DNA of 45,639 bases, from the IMG/VR virus record IMGVR_UViG_3300046376_000051, positions 1-45,639 of that record, one strand, 5' to 3'. This document shows positions 28,179-37,041 of this stretch, one piece after another. A model generated the notes under the pieces. It was not told the origin of the DNA. It was given only the letters and a program-made list of their open reading frames with translations, and ran no database searches. The position numbers were made by a program, and so were the translations under genes. This stretch comes from a virus. Positions within the stretch are counted from its first letter, which is position 1, and each line of letters starts with the position of its first letter.

Positions 28179-31077
28179 CTTTGAAGAACTAAAACTGACG
28201 GTGACTCTCGTTGACGATGCGTCGGCGGGACTTACCAACATTCGTACCCAGCTCACGCAACTGACCCAGACGGCGGGCCAGGTTCAGACGGCGTTTGCCG
28301 GTGTGGCGGGCGGCGTGCAGCAAGTCGGCCAAGCGGCGCAGCAAGCGCGTCCGCACGTCGCCAACCAAGAGAAGGCGCTCAAGGAGCTGAGCCGCTCCGC
28401 CGAGGAAACCACGCGCGGCATTCTGCAGATGGGCCTTGCAGCGCGGCGAGGTGCCGAGGCGTTTCCGGAGCTGGTACTCGCCACGCGCGAGGCGTGGGCG
28501 GGCGTGAAGGGTGTCAGTGTCGTGATGGGCGAACTGGGCGCAGCATCGAGGCTGATGGTTGTCGGTCTTGGTGCCGTGGTCGTCGGCATCGGTGCCATCG
28601 GAGCTGCGGTCGCCGCTTACGGCATTTCGGTGTTCAAGTTTTCGCGCGAGATGTACACGCTCAGTCAAACCGCAAAGTCGCTGGGGATGACCTTCGGCTC
28701 GCTGAGAACCGTCACCGAACAGAATGAGAGATTTGGTGTCTCGGTCGAGGCCACCGTGGGACAACTTGGCAGGCTGCAGGAAGCGCTGACCGATCTCTCT
28801 GAAAACAATTCGCGGCTACGGCACGAGTTGCTCGGCAAGGGCCTCGATCCGAATTGGCTCAATCAATACACGCAGGAGAAGGATCTCATCACTCAGCAGA
28901 ACATGGCGCGGGAGAGAGGGCTCGCGATCAGAGACGCCGAAATTGCGAAGGGCAAAACCCTGATGCAGGCGACCGGCGAAATGAACAGGTTTCTGCAAAG
29001 CATAGGACAAGATCCCGGCATCGCGAATCGTCCGCCCGTGAAGCCGCTGACCGCCGAGGAAAAGGCGGCGTATGCCGAGATCGAACGGCAGAGCCAAGCG
29101 ATCAACGAGCAGTGGGTCCAGATCTTGGAGAAGATCAGCAAGATCAAGGAGGAGGTTCTGGCGTGGGGTCTACCGGCGGTTCTTGAGACGGTCAAACTCA
29201 TCAACCAAGGATTCGAAGCAATAGCGACGATCATTCCTAAGCTGAACATTCTGACGCAGGGCTGGGCGAACACCGCATGGAGCGCCATTAAGGCTTTGAC
29301 GCTGGGGCCGACGTTGCTGATCCCCGGCGTTCGCAATTGGGCATTTCCTAAAGACGGCGCAGTCCCTGAAGCTGCAAAGCCAGAAGCCGGTCCCACAGCC
29401 CCACCACAAGGACTAGGACACCTTCGCCGGATTCCGCCGCTGGGCTTCCATCCGACCAGCTACGAGGGTGCCAACGACAACATCAATCCACTCCTGCATC
29501 GCGCCAGCTTTGGCGGCGACAGTGATACGGGCGGCAGCAGCGGTGAAGGCCGTGCGCAGTCCATCATCAAGAGCGGCGTGTTCGAAGCGCTCGTCCAGTT
29601 TTACGGCTTCCTGAAGGGCGGCGGCACCGGAGGCGGTGGTGGCCGACCCGGCGTCGTCAATGCCAGCTACACGACGGGCAATGTTTTCGGTGGTGGTGGC
29701 GGCGGCGGCGGTGGTGGTGGCTACGCTGGTGGAGGTGGCGGCGGCGGTGGCGGCGTCAACCTTGGTGGCGGCAGCGGCGTGCCGGGCGGCGGCGGTGGTG
29801 GCGGCGGTGGTGGTGGTAGTCGCAGCGACACCGGAGGGCCAGCGGGCGGGCCATCGGTAGGAGCTACTGGCGATCCGGCCGTGCCGTCAGACATCCTCGA
29901 CAAAGCCAAGGCGGTCGCCTTGCACAGCGGCCCCGGCGGCGTCGAAGCCTTCATGCGTTCGCAGGGTTATCCGAAGGCCGGAAACTGGTGCGGCGAATTC
30001 GCTGCATCGGTGGTCAAATCGGCAGGCGGCACACCGCCGCAAAATCCGGCCATCGCGTCGAACTGGCGCAACTGGGGCACGCCTGTCGAGGGCGCACCGC
30101 AGCCCGGAGATGTCGCTGTGCGCAAGGGCGCGCGGACCGGCTCGACCGGAAGCCATGTCACCTTTGTCGAAAATTACGATCCGAAGACCGGCACCTTCAC
30201 AGGTCTGGGTGGCAATCAGGGTCGTTGGGAATCGAAACAGAACGCCAGCCGGTACGAGTTTCGGCGTGCCGGGAAGGTCGATCTTGGCAAGGTCGCTGAA
30301 TCGGCAGGCGTGAAGGGTGCGGCAGGCGGTCCGGGAACGGGCGCGGTGGGTGAAGGTGGTACCGGGTATCTGGCTGCGAAGCGCGCACCATTCGCGAAAG
30401 AACTGGAAGAACATCCAGAGACCAGAAAACTGCTCGGCGCAGTTATCAGTTCTGAAAATGTTGGTGCTGGTCCCGCCGTTGCCGAAAGCCTGTTCAACCG
30501 GACCGAGTTGGTCAATGAGGCTCGCGCAAAAAAGGGTCTGCCCCCGCTGTCGCTGAAGGACATGATGGGCACGCGAGGCCACAGCTTCTATGGCCCGATC
30601 AAGCACGGGTACATCGGTGAACATCTGGCCAAGATGAATGACCCTGCCTACGCGGCGAAGATGAACGCGCTGACGGATCAGGCTCTCGGCGGCAGCGACA
30701 CCATCAAGAGCTATACCGATCAGGGCAGCAAGGGCGATCCGAACTACGAGGCCGGTGGTGTTGGTGTCAACATCAACAAGGAGCGGTTCAACGATTGGGG
30801 CTATCCCGGCTCCGCTGGGTGGAGGCAGCGACGGGAGAGCGAAATCGCCGCTGCAGATCGCGCCGCGCTCAGCAAACCGCTCGACCGTAGCGCGCTCAAC
30901 GACAACAACAAGATTCACTCGACCGGCCAGCTCGATGTCAACGTGGCCGCTCCGCCGGGCACCAAGGTCAAATACCACGGTCAGAATCTTCTCAAGAACA
31001 CGTCGATGCAGCGGCAGACGCAGATGGAGCCAACGTCACGAGGGCCGAGCAGTGGCGATCAGAGCATGGCCATATGA
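28171..31077 (+). CDS. Tape measure protein with peptidoglycan-hydrolase-like domains
   Basis: 968 residues. Residues about 1-400 are helical tape measure (QLTQTAGQVQTAF...; a hydrophobic segment VVVGIGAIGAAVAAYG). A Gly-only hinge (about 490-555) follows. Then comes a CHAP/NlpC-like domain with Cys in GNWCGEFAASV and His in TGSHVTFVEN (about 570-700), and a domain with LLGAVISSENVGAGPAVAESLFNRTEL, reminiscent of SleB/lysozyme-like hydrolases (about 735-880). It sets tail length and probably opens the wall during injection. Only the first domain has visible catalytic residues I can name. Confidence 0.85.
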   Translation: MADFEELKLTVTLVDDASAGLTNIRTQLTQLTQTAGQVQTAFAGVAGGVQQVGQAAQQARPHVANQEKALKELSRSAEETTRGILQMGLAARRGAEAFPELVLATREAWAGVKGVSVVMGELGAASRLMVVGLGAVVVGIGAIGAAVAAYGISVFKFSREMYTLSQTAKSLGMTFGSLRTVTEQNERFGVSVEATVGQLGRLQEALTDLSENNSRLRHELLGKGLDPNWLNQYTQEKDLITQQNMARERGLAIRDAEIAKGKTLMQATGEMNRFLQSIGQDPGIANRPPVKPLTAEEKAAYAEIERQSQAINEQWVQILEKISKIKEEVLAWGLPAVLETVKLINQGFEAIATIIPKLNILTQGWANTAWSAIKALTLGPTLLIPGVRNWAFPKDGAVPEAAKPEAGPTAPPQGLGHLRRIPPLGFHPTSYEGANDNINPLLHRASFGGDSDTGGSSGEGRAQSIIKSGVFEALVQFYGFLKGGGTGGGGGRPGVVNASYTTGNVFGGGGGGGGGGGYAGGGGGGGGGVNLGGGSGVPGGGGGGGGGGGSRSDTGGPAGGPSVGATGDPAVPSDILDKAKAVALHSGPGGVEAFMRSQGYPKAGNWCGEFAASVVKSAGGTPPQNPAIASNWRNWGTPVEGAPQPGDVAVRKGARTGSTGSHVTFVENYDPKTGTFTGLGGNQGRWESKQNASRYEFRRAGKVDLGKVAESAGVKGAAGGPGTGAVGEGGTGYLAAKRAPFAKELEEHPETRKLLGAVISSENVGAGPAVAESLFNRTELVNEARAKKGLPPLSLKDMMGTRGHSFYGPIKHGYIGEHLAKMNDPAYAAKMNALTDQALGGSDTIKSYTDQGSKGDPNYEAGGVGVNINKERFNDWGYPGSAGWRQRRESEIAAADRAALSKPLDRSALNDNNKIHSTGQLDVNVAAPPGTKVKYHGQNLLKNTSMQRQTQMEPTSRGPSSGDQSMAI

Positions 31078-31091
31078 CGGGAGGAAGCTGA

Positions 31092-31730
31092 ATGGCGTCC
31101 CCGACGATACCATTTTCAGACCAAGAGATCGCGCAGTTGGCGTCGGCGGCGGGGCAAGCCACGACGATCCTTTCCCTGCAGTCCGGCATCGCATGGCGGT
31201 CGTCGCTTCGACGCGCGAGCTTTCGCGGCGCGCGATTCCATGTTGACACGGGTGTGCGCGAATCCGGGCGACGCATCGTCAATCACGAATTCCCGAAGCG
31301 CAACGTGCCCTACGCCGAGGACATGGGTCGCAAGGCGCGCGAGTTTACCGTGCGCGGCTACATCATCGTCTATCCCCGCGACACGGGCGATGTGCTGCAG
31401 CAAAGGAATTATATCCCGGCGCGCGACAGCCTGATCTTGGCGCTGGAGACCGATGGGCCAGCCAATCTGCAATTGCCGACGCTCGGCGTTTTGAACGTCG
31501 CGGTTACGCGCTATCGGATCACCGAGGAGGAGAAGTTTGGCGGCTATTGCGTCTTCGACATGACGTTCACCGAATTCGGTCAGGCCCCGGCGACCGGCAC
31601 GCGAGACAGCGCGGCTGGCGTGTACTACGCAGCGCAAACTCTCGGCGACGCCACACAGACCGCTATCACAGATGGGACCAAAGCCATCGATAGCGGAGCC
31701 GCGACCAGCACGAGCGGGGTCGCGGCATGA
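31092..31730 (+). CDS. DNA circularization protein N-terminal half (Mu gpN-like)
   Basis: 212 residues. WRSSLRRASFRGARFHVDTG, GRRIVNHEFPKRNVPYAEDMG and the strand FTVRGYIIVYPRD match the DNA_circ_N domain of Mu gpN. The family includes a baseplate/tail-tip protein, named after its Mu phenotype. Its length is only the first half of gpN; the next gene carries the rest. The C-terminal 40 residues are low-complexity (Ala/Thr/Gly). It overlaps the next gene by four bases. Confidence 0.85.
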   Translation: MASPTIPFSDQEIAQLASAAGQATTILSLQSGIAWRSSLRRASFRGARFHVDTGVRESGRRIVNHEFPKRNVPYAEDMGRKAREFTVRGYIIVYPRDTGDVLQQRNYIPARDSLILALETDGPANLQLPTLGVLNVAVTRYRITEEEKFGGYCVFDMTFTEFGQAPATGTRDSAAGVYYAAQTLGDATQTAITDGTKAIDSGAATSTSGVAA

Positions 31731-32401
31731 TGCAGGCCCCGCACGTTCGCGAAGCCGCCGACATCGTCCGCGTCGCGACCAGCATGCTGCTGGCGACATC
31801 GAACAACCAGATCGGACGCGCTGGCTCGGATCTTCGCCGCGCTTGCGGCGACATGGCGGCGAACGCCGAGGAGTACATCACCTATAATCAGGCCGCGCCC
31901 AAGCTCGCCTATTGTTTCGATCAGGCGCGGGTGACTGGCGCAACGATGGACCAGTTCAACCGGATACGCGAAGCGCTTGTTGCCGAAAATGCGGTTTCGC
32001 TGATCGCGGTGCTGATCAAGCAGTCCTGCGTGTCGTTCTGCCTGCAGCAAATGTCGAACGTGATTGCTGCCACCGTATTTGTCAGTCGTGAGGATGTCGA
32101 TCATGTACGCGGTGAGATCGGCGTAGCGTTCGACGATGCCGAAGAGGTTGCGGCCGACGAGATGGCGCTGGTGGTGTATCGGGCTTTGATTTCATTGCAT
32201 GCGGCGGTGACGTTCTATTTGTACCAGACCGCGCGCCCACTGCCGCAGATGCTCGATTTCCAGTTCGCCGCGATCCGGCCGACACTGATCCAGTCCTATC
32301 GACTCTATGCCGACGCCAGTCGCGCCGACGAGCTGCGCGAGGAAAACAAGGTCGTGCATCCCGCGTTCGCGCCTCGCACGGGGCGGGCACTGTCGTTCTG
32401 A
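31727..32401 (+). CDS. gpN C-terminal-like half
   Basis: 224 residues of helices (ADIVRVATSMLLATSNNQIG; ENAVSLIAVLIKQSCVSFC) with a tail REENKVVHPAFAPRTGRALSF that matches the C-terminal signature of gpN (ELxxxNxVxHPxFxPxGxxL). The ATGA overlap with the N-terminal half suggests that one ancestral gene was split and remains co-translated. A clean four-base overlap rather than an internal stop argues against a sequencing error. Confidence 0.7.
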   Translation: MMQAPHVREAADIVRVATSMLLATSNNQIGRAGSDLRRACGDMAANAEEYITYNQAAPKLAYCFDQARVTGATMDQFNRIREALVAENAVSLIAVLIKQSCVSFCLQQMSNVIAATVFVSREDVDHVRGEIGVAFDDAEEVAADEMALVVYRALISLHAAVTFYLYQTARPLPQMLDFQFAAIRPTLIQSYRLYADASRADELREENKVVHPAFAPRTGRALSF

Positions 32402-32404
32402 CAT

Positions 32405-33520
32405 ATGCCCAATCCGGCAGAAGTCGCGCAGCTCGCGGTCGCGGGCATCAAGTTCGAAGACTGGGAGACAGTCTGGGTCCAGCATCGCTGGCAGGACGGA
32501 TGGCCGCTGTTTCGTTTCACCGCCGCAGAAAATGCGACGATGCCGACATTCTGGACGGCGCTGCAATTCAAGCCCGGCGATCCCTGCCAGATCATCCTTG
32601 GTGGCCAGCTCGCGATCACCGGCATCATCCTGACGCGGCAGACCGCCTACGACGCCGCCAACCATAGCGTGGAGCTGTCGGGCGCTGGCAGGACGTGGGC
32701 GGCGGCGACATCGAGCATCGACCAGCAGAACAACAAGGGCAATTTCGACAACATGCCGATCACGACGATCTGCAACAAGATCTTCGCGGATTTCGGCGTG
32801 AACGTCGTGCAAATCGGGACAGTCGATCAAACACCGTTCGACAAGTGCCAGTCGCATCCGGGGGAATTGACGTTTGACTTCGCCGACAAGCTCGCGCGCA
32901 CGCGCGGGGCGACGCTCGGCTCGGACCATCTCGGCAATGTGCTGCTGATCGGAGATCACTCCTATCCGGTGGTGCAGGATCTGATCGAGGGTCAGAACAT
33001 CATGAAGATGCAATGCATCATCTCCAACGAGATGATGTCCACGGAATACTCAATATTGGGGCAGGCTCCGAATGCGGAGGAGATGAGCGCCAGCCAAGCC
33101 GCCGAAATGGAAGCGCAAGTACCGGGCACGCTGAAGAACTTCAGGAAGTTCATTCAGACGGTGGCTGAGCAGCCGGTCAAGAGCATGGCGGAGCTGCAGT
33201 CACGGGCCGCTTACGAGGCGCGGTTTCGCGAGGGGACGTTGATCCGCGCCTACGTCACGGTGCAGGGCTGGCTGCGCGACGGCAGCAATCTGTGGCGCTG
33301 CGGCGACGACGTTTTCGTCCTTTCACCGATGGCGATGCTCAGCTTCGTCATGAAGATCCAGACAATAACATTCCAGCAGGACAGCCAGAGCGGCACGACG
33401 ACCGTGCTTGAACTGGTGATGCCGTGGATGCTTGCGGACAAGCCTTACGGCACAGGCGTGGCCAGCGAAGGGCCGGATGTGCCGCAACCGCCCGGTCCCC
33501 CAAAGACTACCAGCACATAA
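32405..33520 (+). CDS. Baseplate hub protein (Mu gpP / gp44-like)
   Basis: 371 residues. GIKFEDWETVWVQHRWQDG, FKPGDPCQIILGGQLAITG and VELSGAGRTWAAATSSID are the beta-rich hub domain of Mu gpP. A DFADKLARTRGATLGSDHLGNVLLIG region and the C-terminal VLELVMPWML follow. The hub joins tail tube, tape measure end and spike. It lies between gpN and the gp45-like spike, as in Mu. Confidence 0.88.
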   Translation: MPNPAEVAQLAVAGIKFEDWETVWVQHRWQDGWPLFRFTAAENATMPTFWTALQFKPGDPCQIILGGQLAITGIILTRQTAYDAANHSVELSGAGRTWAAATSSIDQQNNKGNFDNMPITTICNKIFADFGVNVVQIGTVDQTPFDKCQSHPGELTFDFADKLARTRGATLGSDHLGNVLLIGDHSYPVVQDLIEGQNIMKMQCIISNEMMSTEYSILGQAPNAEEMSASQAAEMEAQVPGTLKNFRKFIQTVAEQPVKSMAELQSRAAYEARFREGTLIRAYVTVQGWLRDGSNLWRCGDDVFVLSPMAMLSFVMKIQTITFQQDSQSGTTTVLELVMPWMLADKPYGTGVASEGPDVPQPPGPPKTTST

Positions 33521-33534
33521 ACGGGAGCCTCTCT

Positions 33535-34545
33535 ATGCATCGCCAGACACCATTGACTGCCGGGTTTGTCGGCTACACCAGCGGCGGATCGCGCACGTTG
33601 ATCCACGAGATCGACGACAGCACGGGCATGCAGCAGATGAAGGGCTCGATGATGTTTGGCGAGGCCCGTGAGAAGGTCGAGTCGCCGCAGAACTACGGTT
33701 TCTCCAGCGTGGTGCGACCGGCGACCAAGGGCAAGGATGGCAAGATCGAGGATTGCGCCGAAGGCTTCATGTCGTATTTCGGCGGCAACCGCACCGGCTC
33801 GTTTTGCGCGGTGATGGACGACCGCCGCTATCGTCCGCTCGGATTGAAGCCCGGCGAAAATTGTCAGTATGACGATCTCGGCCAGATGACGCTGCTCCGC
33901 CGTACCGGCCTCTATCTGCTCACCAACGACAACCCGGAGGACAACCAGAGCCAGAGCGGCAGCGGTTCGACACCGGGACAGCGCGATGGCAGTAGCAGCG
34001 GCCAGACTGTGGAGCGCTTCGTCTCGCTGCGCCATGTCGAGAAGCAGAAGCAGAAACGTCCGAGCCGGGGCGGCAGCGGACAAGGGGGCGGCAACGGGAG
34101 CAGCGGCAGCGGTGCTGGCGCGGGCACGCTCGACAGTAGCAGCGGCGGCAGCGGCCAGAGCGCGCAGGACTACCAACACGAAGGCCAGAGCGTCAACCAC
34201 GAGATCAGGGTCGCGAAGGCCAACATCCAGACCATTGATGGGACGACCGTCGTTTCGCAGTACACGAAACAGACTTCGCAGTGGAATTTCAGCGGCAAGG
34301 AGCATTTGGTCTCATCGAGCGACAAGCACACCGTGACGACGAAAGAGGTCAACATCAACGGCAGCACATCCGCCACCGTTGCAGGGCAACAGGTCAACAT
34401 CAACGGCAGCACGGGCATCGCCCTCTCAGGGCCAACGTCGGTCAACGGCAATCCGGTCGCGACCGCCGATATGCTTGCCGCGCGCGATGCGGCGATTGCC
34501 GCGCTTGAAGCGAGGGTGGTGGCGCTGGAGGCGAGGCTTCCATGA
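33535..34545 (+). CDS. Baseplate spike protein (Mu gp45-like)
   Basis: 336 residues from the ATG eight bases after GGGAG. The N-terminal half has the OB-like spike domain (MHRQTPLTAGFVGYTSGG; ESPQNYGFSSVVRPATKG; NRTGSFCAVMDDRRYRP). A long Gly/Ser-rich stretch (about residues 138-210) is followed by a repetitive beta-helix-like tail (VNINGSTSATVAGQQVNINGS) and a coiled-coil end (AARDAAIAALEARVVALEA). Trimeric spike at the tail tip. The low-complexity insert is unusual for gp45. Confidence 0.85.
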   Translation: MHRQTPLTAGFVGYTSGGSRTLIHEIDDSTGMQQMKGSMMFGEAREKVESPQNYGFSSVVRPATKGKDGKIEDCAEGFMSYFGGNRTGSFCAVMDDRRYRPLGLKPGENCQYDDLGQMTLLRRTGLYLLTNDNPEDNQSQSGSGSTPGQRDGSSSGQTVERFVSLRHVEKQKQKRPSRGGSGQGGGNGSSGSGAGAGTLDSSSGGSGQSAQDYQHEGQSVNHEIRVAKANIQTIDGTTVVSQYTKQTSQWNFSGKEHLVSSSDKHTVTTKEVNINGSTSATVAGQQVNINGSTGIALSGPTSVNGNPVATADMLAARDAAIAALEARVVALEARLP

Positions 34546-34580
34546 ACAGCGATCCAACCTCTCTGGATCAGGCGCTGTAA
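34542..34580 (+). CDS. Possible 12-codon micro ORF
   Basis: ATG overlaps the spike stop (ATGA) and encodes MNSDPTSLDQAL before TAA. The next gene starts three bases later and has no good ribosome-binding site, so this micro ORF may act only to carry ribosomes over to it. Confidence 0.25.
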   Translation: MNSDPTSLDQAL

Positions 34581-34583
34581 AAA

Positions 34584-35105
34584 ATGCCGGACATCCGGCT
34601 GATTCAAAACTCGGCGGCCTTCCCGGCCTACTCGATTCCCATCGACTGGTCGCTGCTGTCGGATGGCACGCTCGACGACACGCAGGCGCTGGCGTCGGCG
34701 GTCGTTGTTGCGCTCGGCACCGACGCACTTGCCGCCCCCGACGACATCCTGCCGGACCCGGATTCAACGGACCGCGCTGGATGGTGGGGCGACTTGGATG
34801 CGGCGGAGTTGTTTGGCGGCTGGCCCATTGGGACGCGGTTGTGGCTGCTCAAGCGCACCAAGATTGTCGGGCCGGAAGATCCAGAGGGGGCGACCGTGGC
34901 CCGCGTCGAGCAATACATCGCCGAGGCGCTCCAGCCCTTTGTCGATCTGAAGATCGCGAGCGGCTTTGACGTACAGGCGGCCCGCGTCGGGGTCGAGCGG
35001 ATCGACGCGCTGGTGACGATCTATCGCGGGCCGAAAACGCCTATCGAGCTGCGGTTCGAAGTCTTGTGGGCCGAGATCTTTCCTAACATCAATACAAGGA
35101 ATTGA
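34584..35105 (+). CDS. Baseplate protein (Mu gp46-like)
   Basis: 173 residues. DSTDRAGWWGDLDAAELFGG is the gp46 signature (the family shows xDRRGWWGD), followed by TRLWLLKRTKIVGPED, a helical stretch and a final beta hairpin (ELRFEVLWAEIF). It is a small baseplate wedge component. It has no clear ribosome-binding site, so translation may depend on coupling from the upstream micro ORF. Confidence 0.85.
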   Translation: MPDIRLIQNSAAFPAYSIPIDWSLLSDGTLDDTQALASAVVVALGTDALAAPDDILPDPDSTDRAGWWGDLDAAELFGGWPIGTRLWLLKRTKIVGPEDPEGATVARVEQYIAEALQPFVDLKIASGFDVQAARVGVERIDALVTIYRGPKTPIELRFEVLWAEIFPNINTRN

Positions 35106-35108
35106 ATT

Positions 35109-36209
35109 GTGCCTTGGTCAACGCCAACGCTCAAAGAAGTCCGGAGCCTCGTCCGCGACAACGTCCGCGCGTCGTTGCCGGGCGCGGATGCCAGCGTGCC
35201 CAACTCGGTGTTGCGCGTTCTCTCCGACGCGCAGGGCGGCCTGTGCCATCTGACGCTGCAATATATCGACTGGCTGTCACTGCAGCTTCTGCCCGACACG
35301 GCCGAGACCGAATGGCTCGACCGACATGGGCAAATCTGGCTCATCAATTCTGACGGCACCAAAGGCCGCAAGCAGGCGACGTTTGCGTCCGGCTCGGCGA
35401 CGTTCACCGGAATTGATGGGACTATCGTCCCGACCGGCACGCAGCTCACTGGGCCGGTAGGTTACGAGACGACGGCGGATGTCACGATTGGCACCGGGCC
35501 GTCCGAGACCACGGTGGTTGCGCTCGATCCCGGCATCGCTGGCAACATGAACACCGGGGACACGCTGTCGCTGACGACTTCGGTCCCCAACGTCGATGGC
35601 TTCGCCACGGTGGTCACGATGGACGGTGGCGTCGATACCGAGAACGACGACGACCTTCGCGCCAGAATCCTGCATCGCATCCAGAACCCGCCGATGGGCG
35701 GCGCACAGGCCGACTATGTGACGTGGGCGCTGGCGGTCCCCGGCGTCACCCGCGCATGGGCGGCACCGGAGCAAGGCATCGGAACGATCACGGTGCGCTT
35801 CCTGATGGACCATTTGCGCGCCGACGACGACGGCTGGCCGACGCCGACCGATGTGCAGACGGTCCACGACTACATCAACAAGATGCGGCCGGTGACGGTG
35901 AAGGATTGCTATGTGCTCGCGCCGATCAAGCAGTTTGTCGATGTCACCATCCAGAATCTGGTGCCTGATTCTGCGCAGGGTGCGGTCGAGGCCAGCATTC
36001 GCGAGATGTTGTTTGAAATGGCAGCGCCGGGCCAGACCATCTACGCGGCTTGGGTCTCCTACGCGATCATGAACGCGCCCGGTGTGCAGTCGTTCAACCT
36101 GATCACCACCGATGACATCGTGATGCCGTCGCTCGGCCACATGGCGGTGATGGGCACGCTGCTATTCAATGAGCCGACGCAAGTCGCGATGGGACCGTCG
36201 CCAACATGA
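35109..36209 (+). CDS. Baseplate J-like protein (Mu gp47)
   Basis: 366 residues from a GTG with AAGGA eight bases upstream. Signatures of the baseplate J/gp47 family: TAETEWLDRHGQIWLI, GTIVPTGTQLTGPVGYETTAD, IAGNMNTGDTLSL, TENDDDLRARILHRIQNPPMGGAQADYVTWAL and VPGVTRAW. It forms the wedge ring of the baseplate that transmits the contraction signal. Length fits. The stop overlaps gp48 (ATGA). Confidence 0.92.
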   Translation: MPWSTPTLKEVRSLVRDNVRASLPGADASVPNSVLRVLSDAQGGLCHLTLQYIDWLSLQLLPDTAETEWLDRHGQIWLINSDGTKGRKQATFASGSATFTGIDGTIVPTGTQLTGPVGYETTADVTIGTGPSETTVVALDPGIAGNMNTGDTLSLTTSVPNVDGFATVVTMDGGVDTENDDDLRARILHRIQNPPMGGAQADYVTWALAVPGVTRAWAAPEQGIGTITVRFLMDHLRADDDGWPTPTDVQTVHDYINKMRPVTVKDCYVLAPIKQFVDVTIQNLVPDSAQGAVEASIREMLFEMAAPGQTIYAAWVSYAIMNAPGVQSFNLITTDDIVMPSLGHMAVMGTLLFNEPTQVAMGPSPT

Positions 36210-36967
36210 GCGACAAGCACGTCCGCCGTCTCGGTCAGGACTACGGCACCGCCTTCCTGTCGCTGCTCCCGCAAGGGCAGGCATGGCCGAAATATCCGGG
36301 CACGACGCTGGATCTCGCCTGTCGCGGCCTCGCCGAATACTGGGGCTTCGTCGATAGCCGCGCCGCCGATCTGTTGGAGCGGGAGAGCGACCCACGTTAC
36401 ACCATCGAGCTGTTGCCGGACTGGGAGCGCAACTGGGGCCTGCCCGATCCCTGCTACACCGCACCGCAGACGATAGGCGAACGCCAGCTCGCGCTGGTGA
36501 TGCGGATGACGATGGAGGGCTCGCAGTCCCGCGAGTTCTTCATCGGTGTCGCGGCGATGATCGGCTACACGATCAGCATCACCGAGTATCGCACCTTCGT
36601 CTGTGGCATCGACCGCTGTGGCGACAACCGCGTCTACGGCGACGGCTCCGATCCCATGTACAACGAATGGGGCAACCCGATCCTCGATCCGCGCGGCAAT
36701 CCAGTCGCTGACGGCGAGCTTTCGGAGTGGCCGTATTACGGGCTCGGTCCTCCTGAGAACCGCTTCTATTGGACCGTGCATGTCGATAACGCGAAGCTGG
36801 TCTGGTTTCGCGTCACGTCGGGCCAGACCGGCGTCGATCCTCATTTGCGCATCGGTGTGTTCGACGATCTTGAGTGCCTGCTGAATCGCTGGAAGCCAGC
36901 GCACACGCAAATCATCTTCGACTATTCCGGTCTGCAGACCGGCGGCGACATGGCCGGAACGCCTTAG
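36206..36967 (+). CDS. Mu gp48-like tail protein (YmfQ / DUF2313)
   Basis: 253 residues. LPQGQAWPKYPGTTLDLACRG, the RYTIELLPDWERNWGLPDPC motif, ERQLALVMRMTMEGSQSREFF and GYTISITEYRTFVCGIDRCGD mark the YmfQ/DUF2313 family, which joins fibres to the baseplate. The Cys-containing stretch after EYRTF is typical. It is coupled by ATGA to the preceding gene and precedes the fibre. Confidence 0.85.
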   Translation: MSDKHVRRLGQDYGTAFLSLLPQGQAWPKYPGTTLDLACRGLAEYWGFVDSRAADLLERESDPRYTIELLPDWERNWGLPDPCYTAPQTIGERQLALVMRMTMEGSQSREFFIGVAAMIGYTISITEYRTFVCGIDRCGDNRVYGDGSDPMYNEWGNPILDPRGNPVADGELSEWPYYGLGPPENRFYWTVHVDNAKLVWFRVTSGQTGVDPHLRIGVFDDLECLLNRWKPAHTQIIFDYSGLQTGGDMAGTP

Positions 36968-37041
36968 CCCAAACCACCCATCGCTTTTTTGGCCCGACAC
37001 TCGGCGACCCGCACAGCGCCGTGGAGAGAGGAATCGCGTCG

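Noticed and set aside
36874-37041. An extended start of the beta-helix fibre reaching back into gp48
   Set aside because: The added residues are out of frame with gp48 and look like antisense-type composition; the ATG at 37042 has a good ribosome-binding site.
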